Origin: Rhodocollybia butyracea
Lineage: Eukaryota; Basidiomycota; Agaricomycetes; Agaricales; Omphalotaceae
Assembly (NCBI GenBank): GCA_015501585.1
Contig: JADNRY010000080.1
Span: 124,001-188,000, forward strand
Direction: 5' to 3'
DNA: 64,000 nt
Made by a program: the position numbers and the translations under genes. Of the stretch, positions 1 to 12,599 are shown in pieces; positions within the stretch are counted from its first letter, which is position 1; each line of letters begins with the position of its first letter. The notes under the pieces are model-generated. The model was given only the letters and a program-made list of their open reading frames with translations, had not been told where the DNA came from and searched no databases.

Positions 1-1138
1 GTGGCATCATTTGCATGTGGGCGGAGGAAGGGAAAGAATGGGAGAAGGGTAGCAGTGGAGGTTTCAAAGCAGCGCAAGTCATATGCATAGAGGTCTGGAG
101 GCCAGAGGTACAAGAACATGAGAGGGATGTAGCAGAAGAGAGGCTTCCGAAAAAGCCCCAAGTCGTTTGTACAGGCCAGTGACGAGGAAGGAAGAGATCG
201 ATGGACGGCTCGCACAAACGTACTTGTCCCCCAGTCTAATCTAGATCCCTACTCCATTCCCAACAACCGCGAAATTCTTATTCCTAAACAACACGGGGTG
301 CAAACACCTCCGCTGCTCCTACTCTTTTTTCTGCGTTTGCTCGGACGGAAGTGGGCAGTGACTTGGCCACTTAACATTCCGCACAGTCCTATCCATCCCT
401 TATCTAAGTTATCTTTGATCATGTCCCTCGTGTGTTTGTCGGAGAGAAGCTCCGATAGTGTATTATACCGATCAATCTGTTTGAAGCTTTAGAGAGCGCA
501 ACGAAGTTAACAGAAGTGGGAAGAGATGAGGGCAGAAGCAGATACAGGGAATGAACGTTGGCCAACAATTTGCACGTTGAACGTCTAGCGTATTGACGTT
601 CTGCGTTGTACCAGGAACTCGATCAAGCGGCGCTGAAGAACCTCGAATTGTTGAGAGTGGAGATTGCGGTGCGCAAGCTGTTGTCACGGGTAAGAGTAAT
701 CGCTTGAAGTAAAGATTTAAGAATCAGTGGTTTGGAGGATGAAAATCGCTACGAACTCCGAAGGTGGGATCCAGAAGAGTGAGTTTCCACTCTACTTCTT
801 CTCATTATCTCCGCGACCTTGAGGTCCTCCCAGTATATGATGTTTTCCAAGAAAGAGAGCTGCAGAAACCGTGCGTGTTTACATGCCTGGAACAACGAAT
901 GCTGGATGAACGAGGTCAATGATGGGTCCCTTGTAAGAAAAAAGAGAATACTGTATTTGTAATAGATAAGTGCTGAATAGAATGTTTTGAAGATAGAAGG
1001 AAATGAACGTATGTATTGCAAAGGCTTTGAAACGCCATCATATTACTTTGAACTCAACACACAAAAAGCAGTCAGGTTTTTGAACAGATGTCAATTAGTC
1101 GAAGAAAGTGCAGTTGGACTATGTGAGATGGGTCTCTA
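1..1138. other. No gene recognised
   Basis: I see no reading frame with recognisable domains or a convincing chain of splice sites. Only short frames broken by stops are present on both strands. It may hold the distal end of a neighbouring transcript. Confidence 0.5.
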
Positions 1139-1890
1139 CTATCTTTTTCGGATCCATTGAAGCTGTCCCATCTTCACTTCATCCGTGAAGACAACTTCTT
1201 TTGCACGGCGTATATACTCCTCGTTTTTCCATGCATTGAGGTCCCCCGCATCATAATTACTCGTAAGATAGACGATATAATGGGGTTTTCCATCTTCAAG
1301 CAAATTGGTGTAACCAGGACGCAGTGCGAACCCACTGTGAAATGGATAACACGGTAAGCAGTAGCAATTAGTCAATTGTAGGTACTGTGATGTTAACATA
1401 CCTCTCTGTTACAAAGACGCCGGCATACTTTCTCCATGGTTCAATGACACGAGCTTGCCAGAAATTGGAGAGGGAAGTTCCGTGATAATCTGGATATGCC
1501 TTGTGGACTTTATCAATATCTATAGTCCAGCCTAGAAAATAATGCGGTGCTGGATGCAGGCAGGGAGGCGTAATTACACCCTTTGGTTCTGGTGGTTTGT
1601 CGAGTGGTAGACGTTTGAGATGAGGACATTTTCTGTGAGATTGTCAAGCTGGGCATGATTTTGAACGGATTACTTACGTCTGGATCTGCGTGGTCATTGT
1701 TAAGAAAGGAAGTGCAGCGAAATTGTTGCGCTGATCCTCATCTGTCACTGCGAGAGCACGTGAGTCACGACCCACTAATGATAATATAATAGACACGCTT
1801 ACGATTATATTCCAGACACGACACTACGACGCCACACTTCAAGAAACATAAAGAGAACAAAAATGGATTCACGGAAACATTAACAAGCAT
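1139..1890 (-). CDS. Spliced hypothetical protein, about 190 aa
   Basis: Four exons on the minus strand join in frame: 1890-1803, 1747-1678, 1632-1402 and 1334-1139. The introns of 45-67 bp carry GT/AG ends (GTAAGC, GTAAGT and GTATGT donors). The C-terminal two thirds is rich in Trp, Tyr and charged residues, including the stretches WTIDIDKVHKAYPDYHG and LRPGYTNLLEDGKPHYIVYL. It has no obvious signal peptide, although the proposed first exon is hydrophobic. I do not recognise the family. The continuous frame across three introns is the main evidence that it is real. The start is uncertain: the ATG at 1890 is the first suitable one, and an extra upstream exon is possible. Confidence 0.5.
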
Positions 1891-3501
1891 TCCTAGTATC
1901 CTACTTAAACACAGATGGTGGCCTAAGGGCCTATGATCGCACTGAATGGGATCAAGTGAAGCAGCGACTAGTGTCCTTGGATCGCGCCAAGCTCGCATCG
2001 AAGGACATATACATAAGTAGTGCGAACAGCAAGCGATTTTGACGGCACATTTTATAGCATCTCGTTTCGTGCTTGGTCTGGGCCGAGGCAACAGCCAACG
2101 CGACAGCGTGAAACAGAGCAGAAGATAACAGAGTACGTTGATCCCGGTGACCTTGATGTGGAGGACAGAGACATAAGTATATCGCAACAAGCCGGTTGTA
2201 GGATCTTCCAATCGCTCAATTTCAATGCTTCGGAGGCTGGACTAAAGGCCGGGTCAGAAAGAGAATGCGTCCACACGAAGTGTAAAAGCACCATCATTGT
2301 GTATCACGATGTAGATAGGTCTCAGAGGCTGCCAAGTTATTGGAAAAAGGATAGTGCGACTAAGCGGGGTGAGAAGTTGACCTGTCCATATATCCAATCG
2401 GACTAGGTGAGGAAAGTCTTTTTTAATTCGAGGTTCCACCTAAATATAAAGCAAACTACGCGTTTACACTTTGTGAAAGGAACAGTGATTGGTTTGTCGA
2501 GTTGGATATCCGCCGTGTATAGTAGTATCCACGGAAGAGGCCTAGGACAGATTACGCCTAAGACGACAACCTCGAGTACAATCTCGACATTTACACGAGA
2601 ACCGGTGCCCACGGCGCCTGCATCCTGGCATCCGTGCTCTATATTCTGTATCAGAACTTGGGGCAACTGGCGTTCTGAGCCACCTGCGTCGTAGGATATT
2701 TTCGAGAGGGGAAAACATTGAGTGTATTTGTTGGAAACCAACGATAAATTGACGATGAAAAGAGGGATATTAATGTCTCAATCGGTATCGTCCGATTCCA
2801 CGATAGACTGAACTCACGTCGGGATCGTAGTAGCAGCAGTGAATTAGATGAAGAGCGGAGGATCTACAGCCATGAGAATTATCAGATTATATGCAACTAT
2901 GGTATAAAAGCTGGAGCCCTGGAGCTTGGGTAGACGTACTTCAAATAAACGGCCTCGCCTCTACTTTCCTTCGCCAGCTTCGATCGCATAGGTCAATATT
3001 CATTGATATCCCGGTGTTCCACTGTTCGAGTTTGTAATGGCTTTGTCGATAGAGTCGGTCCACAATGGGGCATACTGTGATATCAATATATTATTCTCAG
3101 CAGAGAAGCATGGTCGACGTTCACATTCAAGAAACCGGAAGAAACCGTAATTACGGACCGGAAAAGATCTTCGAAATAGCGCCAGGTAAGCGCTCACACT
3201 AGTTCTCTTCCTGACACGTATACAATATTTCTCTCAATCAGCGATACTGAAGCGCTGAACGCAGCGGTGTGAGAGCGCAACTGTATGAACACCGTCTTCA
3301 ACGGTATTCTTGACTCAGCAAGCTAGTAACGTCAGTTTTGGCACTTGACTTATATATGAACCAACAGCTAGCGTCTAGCTGAATCGATACACATGTAAGT
3401 TATCCCTCCTTCGCTTCCCATCTCAAATCTACTCATTCACTGACTTAAATCCCCTCCTCCACTACTTAGCTATCGAATATCGAATATCCAAGTATCCAAT
3501 C
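1891..3501. other. No confident gene
   Basis: Several overlapping 80-130 codon frames occur on both strands between 2,020 and 2,740. None has a recognisable domain or clear splice structure, and opposite-strand frames overlap each other. 3,350-3,500 is the likely promoter and 5' leader of the methyltransferase gene at 3,502; a TATA-like TATATA lies near 3,351. Confidence 0.4.
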
Positions 3502-4363
3502 ATGAAGCTCTCCGCCGCCTTTGCCCTATTCACCGACCTCAGCGCCGCAATACGCGTCGCATTCTTCCCTACCTTGATCGACATCTATCAAAACCCATCT
3601 CTTGTACTCAACACTTCCCGTACATTCATGTCGCACGTATGGGCTTCATTCGCTGGTCCCACAGATGAAAACGGCCGGCCTGTTAAACAAGACCTCTTAT
3701 TTCCGCATGCCACTGGAACTGTCTTGGATCTCGGAGCAGGTGAGTTTACTTTTTTCTCAAGTACACGATTGGTATCAATAATGAAATCTTACACGCATAG
3801 GTTTCGGACATGTTATCCAATATCTCGACCGTTCAAAGGTCACCAAATACGTCGGTCTGGAACCCAACACCCGAATGCACCCTCTTCTCCGCGAAACAGC
3901 CGAGGCCGCAGGATTTCGTGAATCCGATGGCACACTAATTATTCTCGCCTACGGCGCGGAAGATACTATGCAGATCCTCGAGGCATTGGGTGGACCTCAT
4001 CCCGTGGACACGATCACCTCCGTCCTTACTCTCTGCTCCATCCCCTCCGCAAATCGCGTTATGACAACCCTTGTAAGAGATGTCCTCAAACCTGGCGGCC
4101 AGGTTCTTTTCTACGAACATGTATTGAGCCCGCGCGCGGACGTGGCGTGGTGGCAGCGCTTCTGGACGCCTCTGTGGGGGGTCTTTCTGGATGGATGTAG
4201 GCTTGATTGCCCGACTCATTTGGATATTAGTGAGATGAAGGACGTTGGGACTGGGGGAGAAGCGGTTGGGATGTGGGAGAGAGGAGAGACGTGGGGAAAG
4301 CCAGGTGAGGAAGAGGAGAATCTGTGGTGGCATCAGGCTGGACGATTCGTCAAGCATGTATAA
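3502..4363 (+). CDS. Class I SAM-dependent methyltransferase, METTL7/TMT1-like
   Basis: Two exons (3502-3739 and 3801-4363) join across a 61-bp GT-AG intron to give a 266-residue protein. Splicing restores the SAM-binding motif I, VLDLGAGFGHVIQYL, from about residue 74. Motif II with the acidic residue lies in VGLEPN. Later motifs are a DTITSVLTLCSI strand and LKPGGQVLFYEHVLS. The C-terminal WWQRFWTPLW...DGCRLD segment is typical of METTL7-like proteins. A hydrophobic N-terminus could anchor it to ER or lipid-droplet membranes, as for animal homologues, which are thiol S-methyltransferases. The substrate here cannot be told from sequence. The gene looks intact. It stands alone, head to head with nothing close and converging on the NACHT gene with about 200 bp between stop codons. 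Confidence 0.85.
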
Positions 4364-4569
4364 GTATTGTCATTTGTACCGATTTTAAAGCACCAATTTC
4401 GCGTCGCTTGGTTATCTGACAGGATTCTAGTGCTGCTCGTGTTACAAGTTTATCATACTCGCCGCATCAATTGAACCTCCTAGAATAAAAGCAACAACTT
4501 GACCGATAAATAAAATTCTAACTGGATTTCTGGGCCTCCACTGCCTACTTCATATTTATCTTACAAGAC

Positions 4570-7500
4570 CTAACAGAAGGTATAACAAATGGTAATCTCC
4601 GCCGCTTGCACATTGTTGATCCATCCCGGATATCGTGCCCTGGGGAGCATCCAAATCTCGTCTTCGACACAGATAGACATCATCCAAAGATACATCTCAC
4701 TATTCCTGTCAGCTCTCACCACATTCCAAATATTCTTATGAGTACGACTTTGGCGGGTAGCTTGAACATTCGCTTGGATGAACCTCCGATCACCTACCTG
4801 CTCTCCTTGCCGCATGATGGCAGCCTCAAACCAGGTGTGCGACTCCTGATAGGTCCCTTTAGTGTGCTCAGGCTCTCCACTATAGCCTAAGTATGGAATG
4901 TTTCAGGAATGTGCTTATTATAATCAGCGAGTAAACTCACCTTGGTCATGCGAGGAAGTGATGAAAGTAATTGAGCGAAGATTACCATTGGGCATCGCGA
5001 GTTGAAGGTATGGAATTTCTTTCGAGTATTGACTGAAAGTAGCCCTTTCGTTCCGGGAGACTCTGACATTGGCCCACTGTTCCGCCAAATCCATGACAAG
5101 CATCGCAACATTTGGTGGAAGGCCTAGGGTGAGCACTAGAAGGTCACGAATGTTTTGTAGCTCTTCCACAAGGTAGGAAACTTTTTTGGAGCTGGTAGGC
5201 CCATTAAGGCACTGTGAGTACCACTGGTAACTTGACGCCCAATCGAGCTGGTCGGGCGAAACAAATAGAGGAACCTCCTCTAGAGATGCACCTGCTCTGA
5301 CAAGAACATCGATGACTCCTGCGGTCCTCAGCTCAAACGCGGCCTGCAAGGTACTCTTCCCAGAGCTATGGTCTACGGCGTTCGGATCGCATCCCGCATC
5401 CAAAAGAGTTTGAACGATCCGGGTATTGCCAGTACGCACAGCCGTGACGATGATCTCGGATCGCTCGCGGGGTTGCAACTGGCTGACAGGACATTTCTCA
5501 AAAAGTAAGGGCATGAACTCGTCTTGGACACGATAAACCGCAGCCTTCAACTCCGCAAACGATACTTTGGCGCCTCTACGAAGTAAGAGCTTCACTCCTT
5601 CCCTTGACGATATATGTCCAAAAGCCGCCTCCAGAGGGCTGATCCGTTTTGGTCCACGAAAGCCCCTAATGCCCGTGAGCGACTTTTTGTCGATATCGGC
5701 ACCACTGTCAAGGATTATTTCTGCGATATCATAACGCTCGCTGTAAAGCGCCCAATGTAGCGGAGTGCCGCAGAACCAGGTAGAACTCACTGCTTCGGCG
5801 TCCAGCCAGTCAGGCCGCTCTTGGAGAAGCCGCTGGGCAATCCACCCTGTACGGCACCACACGATGAACCAAGGAGGATTTATTCTAAAATGGATATAAG
5901 AATCGTCTCTGCGGAGGACATTGTAAGTCCGTGAGTCATCTCCAATGCTAGTCATAAAATGCTCAGTTTGGGAGAAGGAGTTGAAACTGTTTAATGTGGG
6001 ATCAAGAAGGAGTCGAGATACTAGAGAGTAGATTTCGGGGTCGTTCTGTGGAGCGGATGATAGATGGTCGGGTAATTGTATGGTTGCACAGGGGAGGAAT
6101 GGATATTCTTCGAGGCGTTGAGCGTAGGCTTCTTTGGAACTAGAAGGACCTAGCTTGAACTCATCTAACAACAAGTAGGTGAGGCAGCGAATACTCAAAT
6201 CGCGATGCACAATACTGTTGACCATAGTGTAATGGCCGAGATTGAGATCCGCGAGTGTTTCCTGGGCAAGAAATTCCTACCAAACCGAAATTGTCAAAAA
6301 AAAAGTCTCAGCAAATGTTATTCAAAGGGTTTGTACTACCTTGACGGTAAAATGAGATAGTGATACTATTCCTGAATGACACATCACCAGACTTTTGCAG
6401 ATGCTCAATACCTCTTCGTCATCAAAGAGGCATAGATCTTCGTTGAGCTTAGGTTGGCCTACCTCGATTTGAAGTGCAGAGTTGATCTCCATCAAAGTTA
6501 TAGGGCGAGCGGAAGATCCGATAATCCACTGAAGGATCTGTCGCGCTGTGCGAGCCTCTGCGGGACCCTTTGCGTCGATTGAGTAAAGAATACGTTCATA
6601 GGTTTCGTAAAGTGTTTTTGGAAGATTCAAAAGAGCTTCCTTCACCGCACTGGCGGTTCTGCAATACACCAGGCTATCGAGCTGGCACTGAACCCAGCGG
6701 AACCTAGCAGTAGGAAAGGAAGGATGTGGTAAGAACCCTTTATGAGACTATGGTATCCAAAGAGGGCCTACATGCCATCAGCCTTCTGTGTTAATGTTCT
6801 GGTGATGTCTGCTTTCAATGAGGAAGGCAAACGAGAGAGTTTTTGGCGATCTTTAAGCTCACGAGCAATATGGATTGTGATATCGGCTGATACACTCGCT
6901 TCTTCATCGGCCAAGGATATGATTGACTGGTCACGGAGGAGATCATGAATATCTCTTTCTTGACGGCTGGACACCAACAAGGATACTTTCGGAATCGACG
7001 CCAACCGAAGGAGACAGGGGATCAAGAGCTCAAAGTCTTCGCACTCGTCCAAAGCATCGACTACGATATACTGTTGCTTGTTTCGGGAAGATAGATCATC
7101 GATCATACAATCTACAACCTTATCGATGCTTGAAAGAAGTCCTGAAATGTTGACCTTTGAGTCGGTCAGTTTCTTGCTCCATTGCTCGGAGTTTTGTTTA
7201 ACAAGTTGGACAAGCAGAGAGTGAAATATCGTCTTGACGTTGGTAGTGTGTTGGTCACGAAAGTCGCAGTAGTGATAGATTACTTGCGTGACGGTGTTAC
7301 TTTGAAGGTCCTCAATCACAGAGGAGCTATTGCCAAGTTTCCGACTCGTGAGTCTTCAGAGCGATAATGCAAATAGGTATACGGACCATAGCACAGATTT
7401 TCCGGAACCAGCTGTCATTGAGAATATTAGTATCTTGACAACGAAGGATCTATCATAGCATACGTCGACCGAAAAGACACAAGATGCGCTCTTGTGAAGC

Positions 7501-8545
7501 TAACCAAGACATGTAACGGGAATGGCTCGACAGCCAGGTGCAGGTCCCATCTTGCTTTTGCTCAAAGAGGCTGTGGTGTTTCGTCTCGTTGTCAACGGGA
7601 TGGAGCCTTGCGATGAAATTTTGCAATTTTTTATCTAGGAATCAACGTGAGAAATCGGAAAAAAATAACGACGAGTTACTGAGTAGTAATGACCATCTTT
7701 TTCCCTCTGTGACTGTTGTTCTAGAGAACCAAGCTGGTCTCGAATTTGCCCCAGTCCTATTAGATCCTATTAGTTTAACATCAGTCTGATTTTGATTTAA
7801 CCACCTTCATCCAATTTGGCCAATATTCCTACGAACAACGAGGTATGTACAGATTGAGCAGCCAATGTCAATAGTGAGCTCACGTTGTTGGTATAGGTCA
7901 AGATGCTGCTCGACCGTTTCGCTCATCTTTGCAAGTTGTTCTCTAATTCCAAAACAACCTAGATCAGACTGTACGTTGAACTTCTGAGATCAATCTTGTG
8001 ACATACGCAGAGTATGCTGACAAGGCGATTTGAGCCATCTGGCACATCCTCTGGACTCGTGCTAGCAAGTCTACCATCTCACTCTTCCCTATTAGGGCCC
8101 AAATTGACATAACTTTGATTTTCCGGGCTCCCGACACAACCTTCCTTGTTAAGGATTGATTTGGGCGAGTAACAGATGGGGCGACCTGGAATAACGTTCC
8201 AGCCTGAGGAGTCCCAATACTTTGAGTAAGCATTCGAGCGTAAATTTTGTCATCGGGAATATTAAGTTTCAAAGCAATGTTTCGCAAGGTTTGTCCAAGA
8301 ATCGCATTGTCTTGAAATAGATCAAGTTTCTGGAGTGCTTCTATCCAAGGGTCGAGAGGGGGAGACTGTGACTTGGACTCAACAAGAAGCTTCAGGCGAG
8401 ATAGAATCTCTGCGAGGGCTTCCAACTCGCTCAGAAAGAGGTCCCGCTCTTTACTGTATTCCAGCATATCTGTTGCATAGGCTACGATTGCTTTGACTAA
8501 TTGGCCAATGGCGAAGTATGCAAGGACGGTTGCTCCTGCATCCAT
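4570..8545 (-). CDS. NACHT-ankyrin STAND protein (NLR-like)
   Basis: A chain of about ten exons on the minus strand encodes roughly 1,000 residues. The N-terminal helical domain (exon 8545-8007) is of the kind found at the front of fungal STAND proteins. A segment containing the GTCTWL motif precedes the NACHT domain. The Walker A motif GRPGSGKS is assembled by splicing near 7,410-7,480, and the Walker B region reads VVDALDECED (exon 7326-6772). Winged-helix-like exons follow (6703-6340), then about four ankyrin repeats (e.g. TPLHWALYSERYDIAEIILDSG) in exon 6276-4941. A C-terminal beta-rich domain reading SHDQGYSGEPEHTKGTY...YPGWINNVQAAEI spans the last intron into exon 4886-4570. No frameshift was found. 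Boundaries of the small exons between 7,884 and 7,480 are the least certain. The likely role is incompatibility or innate-immunity-type signalling, inferred from the family. Confidence 0.85.
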
Positions 8546-9789
8546 GAATCGATCAAGGACTCGATATTGATTTTGGGGTCAAAACTATGTACCAAAGTAC
8601 GACTTTGCACCAACCGATGAAGTATTGAGTGTAGTGACTCACCCCAACAGTGTTTCTGGTCTTATGACTCTCAAGTCAGGAGGGAAAATGGACAAGTGGT
8701 ATCCTTGTAGCCTGTATTTATATGTCTTTAGCGCCACTGTCAGGAACGAATGAAGTCTACACATGGCCAGACCATATGTAGAAACACCGAGTCCAACATA
8801 GATTACTTTGTATGTACGTATATATAAGTTCTAAAGCAACGTAGATCAGGCACTGCCAGACCAACTGCAGCTCCTTTTAGAAGTTTTACCATCTTTAGAG
8901 AAGCAGGTTCTTTATGGTCGACGCGGCCTGGCCTGCCACCTGGGGACAGTGATTTACAAACTTTTGTGATCTTGAAGACCCGATACGTAACTGCCTCATA
9001 GCTTTACAAATCCGATAGGGATTTGTACTACTGGGCTTTGGCGATGAGTGACGTGATGAAACTCCTCATGGTCAAGCAGGAGGACCGACACGACTTCACA
9101 GCCATACAAATCCAGCAGTTCAATTGTAGTCCAGGGTATACTCCGAGTCCAGAATGCTGATCGGAATTATCCGCAAGATAAATTTCTGGATCGACGTAAG
9201 CAAGCTCGAATGAGAAGGCGTGGTGGTTGAACACATTGGGAGTAAAAATCCCAACAAGAAAAGTTCTTCCGGATGCATCCCGTGAAATGAAAGAACTGAC
9301 TTGGACGCGTGTTGATTAAAACTTCATTGACAGTCCCCAGCACAAACCCCACGTTGACAGCTTCGATGACTAGCAGTCTTGACAGGATTAAATTCTTCAA
9401 TACGCTACGAAAGCCTCGCCCATCTGTCATACATCTAGATAGATAGTGAGCTCAATCTATCTCCCTTCCAAATCAAGTTCATTTTTTGCGATATATAGGA
9501 GTGCCGTGCGCGCCTACTTAGCTGTGTCATTAGCTGTTATATTCTCCCCTCGTTCCTTTATTGTTTCTCTCAATGCTGCTGACACGATGACTCTCCTAGA
9601 GCAATATGCTCTTCCATAACTCATGATGCTACATTCTGAAGAGCTCGGCCGGCGGAAATAGGATGAATCGAAATTGAATGAGGCCTGTTAGTATACGTGA
9701 AGTTATAAGGCGAAGGGGGCGCATACTTCTGTCTTGTCTCAAAGATATATAGTTCCAAACTGGCACAAAAGTTGGCAAACAAACAACAA
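8546..9789. other. Intergenic, no confident gene
   Basis: The first part is the promoter side of the NACHT-ankyrin gene. Between 9,030 and 9,430 the minus strand has two overlapping frames with a hydrophobic run (RLLVIEAVNVGFVLGTV). They could be a remnant of a membrane protein, but I could not join them in frame or match them to a family. Confidence 0.35.
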
Positions 9790-9970
9790 TTGCTCGCAGC
9801 TACACGTTACACACTCAAGAGCCTACGACTGTCGCCATGTATCACATATTACTAAGTATACCCGCGCATACAAGTTCTACAGTACGTTCATCTGCTATTC
9901 TCAAACACTTCGTTCTAACGATCTACATGACTAGCACTCTCTCCACCCATATCTACGCATATTGTGTATT
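9790..9970. repeat. Relic copy of the monooxygenase 3' end (matches 11,470-11,620)
   Basis: The stretch around 9,825-9,965 is a diverged direct copy of 11,475-11,615. Both contain the same ordered blocks: TGTCGCCA, then a CGCGCATACA block, then an ACACTTCGTT block, then CTAGCACT followed by TCTCC. The 11.5-kb copy includes the last codons of the monooxygenase gene on the minus strand. The 9.8-kb copy is therefore probably a decayed duplicate of that gene's 3' end. The rest of the gene is not found here. Confidence 0.6.
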
Positions 9971-10321
9971 CATCATTTGTTTTTCGAGATATGCATTGCC
10001 CTGTTTTTCGACGCATAAGTATAGATCCCCCTTGGTTAACTTGGCAACAACTGAATCGCCACAATGCCTTGCGGAGAATACCAATGGTCTACTTACGGTG
10101 TTGGTGGGTTGGCATGGTTCTTCGACAATCTGGTCATCAGGCTTTAGGAACTTTGAGTTCCCGAGCACTTCGGATACACCTGGGTACACACTTTGTATTT
10201 CCGCTTGGGATGGTACATGCTCTGCGGGGCCTGGTCAATATACTACTTTGCACCGTTTAGTGGTGATACATGGGCTTTTGCGCACTCAAGTATCGGAGTA
10301 TCTATTTTTAGATGCCACGCA

Positions 10322-10338
10322 AGAGCAATATAAATACT
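10322..10338 (+). promoter_or_regulatory. TATA-like element of the secreted protein gene
   Basis: The sequence AATATAAATAC lies about 70 bp upstream of the ATG at 10,401. It is followed by a pyrimidine-rich stretch (TCTCTCCGTCTCTC) of the kind that precedes fungal transcription starts. 9,971-10,320 otherwise shows nothing recognisable. Confidence 0.5.
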
Positions 10339-10400
10339 ATCTCTCCGTCTCTCGAGTCAGTCAGTTCACCAGCTCAGATTACTTGTGCTCATAGAAAAAA

Positions 10401-11305
10401 ATGTCTTTGAAATTCATTGCTCAACTCACCCTTGTATCCGCTGCTCTTCTGGTTTCCGGTCAGTCTACCCTCATACAATTCATACAATTGCGCATCCATT
10501 ACTCGATACTTATGCGTTCCTCCTACTTAGCGAACACTATCGCACCCTGTCCCACAACACCAGTGATAATCAGCAACGAGACCGTAACCATTAATGGTCA
10601 GGATATCGTTTTCACCAAATCCCACTGTGAGTCAAGGGTGACTCCCCGCAGCAACAGTCGTATCCTTCCTCGGTCCACGTTGGGGGCTGCGTCCACAGTT
10701 GACTTCTGTGGAACTGCGTGCACCGCTCGTAAGTGGTTATATCCTGCCCACCAGTTAGCATTGTATTGATTGACCGAGAAAGAATGCCCCACATTGCTAC
10801 ACTCTAATGTCCCCATCACCGCTTCTGATTGTACAATACTGGCAGACGCAATTGCCTTCAGAAATAGTGAGTAGACATCCCTTCGACTTCTTTGGGTAAA
10901 TATCCAGCCTCGCTGACGTTCACTACTCATCAACCCAGGCACTTGGACTGTGGACTCTGGCGATGAGATGGTTGCGGTTTTCAACACCTGCGGAGCCAAT
11001 TTTGTCAACTTTGATCAAGTGAACATACTAGAGTACTGCGATGCCAGCTGGGTATGTTTCGCGTCGATGCTGTTCAGCGTTCATTGAGCTCTCTAATCTT
11101 TAACCTCAGGCTTCTAACATCGTTGCAATCAATGCTGCTTGTATCACACCCAGCAACCCTATCCAAACAGGCTTTTGCCAAGTACTGGCAACCCCTCTGA
11201 CTGTAGAATGGGAAATTGAGTATGTCGCTCTTGCTTCCTTGAAATTCTTCACCGGGAGCTGATATGTCGGTATTTTTCAGTGTCGCGCAGGCTATGGCAG
11301 TGTAA
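10401..11305 (+). CDS. Small secreted cysteine-rich protein
   Basis: Six exons join in frame across short GT-AG introns: 10401-10458, then an exon from about 10531, then further exons ending at 11305. The predicted protein is about 195 residues. The N-terminus MSLKFIAQLTLVSAALLVSA is a clear signal peptide with a likely cut after the SA. The mature part has about ten cysteines in a spaced pattern (PCP, HCE, FCG, ACTAQCP, DCT, TCG, EYC, ACI, FCQ) and N-glycosylation sequons. Agaricomycetes make many such effector-like or cell-surface proteins; I do not recognise a named family. The gene starts 70 bp after a TATA-like box and has no frame breaks. It lies between the two copies of the 9.8/11.5-kb direct repeat. 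Confidence 0.75.
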
Positions 11306-11571
11306 GCACGAAAGGCTGCCGTCAAAGGTTGTAGAGAATATGTACTTAAAAGTGTATTGTCTATGTATGATTTTCGGTTTTTCTGTTTTGAAGTGGAGCC
11401 CAAGTTCTTGAATGAACACCGACAACTTTCGTGTTCACATATCTTTACAAACATCTGGTTGAGTTGTACAAGCCACGAATGTCGCCAGGTAACACATCAT
11501 ATCAGAATACGCGCGCATACAGGTTGTACAGCATGTTCATGTACTATTCTCGAACACTTCGTTTGAATAAT

Positions 11572-12382
11572 TTACTTGGCTAGCACTTTCTCCGCCTTTT
11601 CCATGTTTGCGTGCGACATATCAAACACCCCAATCGCCGAAAACTCTTTAACGATTGCTGCATAAGGCTCCTCCTTGACTGTGTCATAATGGTGCTACGC
11701 AGGAAGAGTCGTACAAGCTCAGATCCAAGAAAAAAAACGGATTCAAGGGTGGACTTACTTTAGTCGATGACCATCCAACGATATTAAGAATCATGCCCTC
11801 TTCCACACTGATCGCCGATGGGTGACCATTATCATCCCAAACATCGCGCAACCTTAATGCCGTCTCTTTCAGAGTGTCAAACGACACACCATCTTTGGGA
11901 GTGATAATGACGAATTCAGTGTTCTCTGACGCTAACCCGACCGATGGATCGCCTTTGAGTACAGTGAATCGGTGTCGACAAGCTTCTCCGGAGCAATGTT
12001 GTCGTTCATGGACCTATAAAATTGTGCAAGCTTTGGATTTGTCGCGGCGCTCTCCCTGAACTTCTCTCGGTGCTCGATTGATTCCCAGACTGATAGGTAC
12101 ATCGTTGGATCGTTAGTCGTCTTCCGCTTGCTTGATCTGATTGTTTTAACATACCGGTGATGAAGTAACGGTTCTTCGAGCCTTCTTCTTTGACTTGTAA
12201 TCCGGAGAATGAGCTAGTGAGTCGACGTTCATGAATTTTCGCTCTCGAGATATATTCAGCAATTCAAATTTGCACCTGATGTGTCCCTCTGCAGTGGTCA
12301 ATGCTATAAGAGCTTCTGTGAAGGGCGAGCGGTCCTCGGGAAGTTCGGAATCAGGAAACACTGTGTACTGCACGATTGACAT
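11572..12382 (-). CDS. Dimeric alpha-beta-barrel monooxygenase-like protein, one frame break
   Basis: Minus-strand exons start at 12,382 (MSIVQYTVFPDSELPED) and continue after short GT-AG introns through GLQVKEEGSKNRYFITVWESIEHREKF. The last part reads GWSSTK joined to HHYDTVKEEPYAAIVKEF and ends at the stop at 11,572. Two barrel repeats of the form 'W-E-s-x-E-H...kF' and 'GW-s...HYDtVKeEPy' identify the antibiotic-biosynthesis-monooxygenase-like family common in Agaricomycetes. The middle does not read through. The frame used up to about 12,000 ends at a TAG, whereas homologous sequence (FTVLKGDPSVGLASENTEF) continues in another frame, so a single-base indel lies near 11,970-12,010. The gene is either broken or misread. 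Substrate unknown. Confidence 0.6.
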
Positions 12383-12599
12383 TGTTGTTTGGAGAGTGAG
12401 ATGTTCTAAGGAATGGGGCCTTATATCGGTTCATGTCATGGGAATTTGGGAAAGCATTAACCCCGGTGCGATTCATAGGAATAATGATATTCCGCACTTT
12501 CTTTCTTCCTTTTCGTTGACATGAGAAATATTTTCACATCTGCTAAGCTGGAGTTTTCAGCGTCAGAGATAGTCATCTGATAGAAAACGTCAAGCAAGG

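Noticed and set aside
2020..2741. Overlapping frames of 95-128 codons on both strands
   Set aside because: Frames on opposite strands overlap and none has domain similarity or splice continuity, so no gene could be supported.
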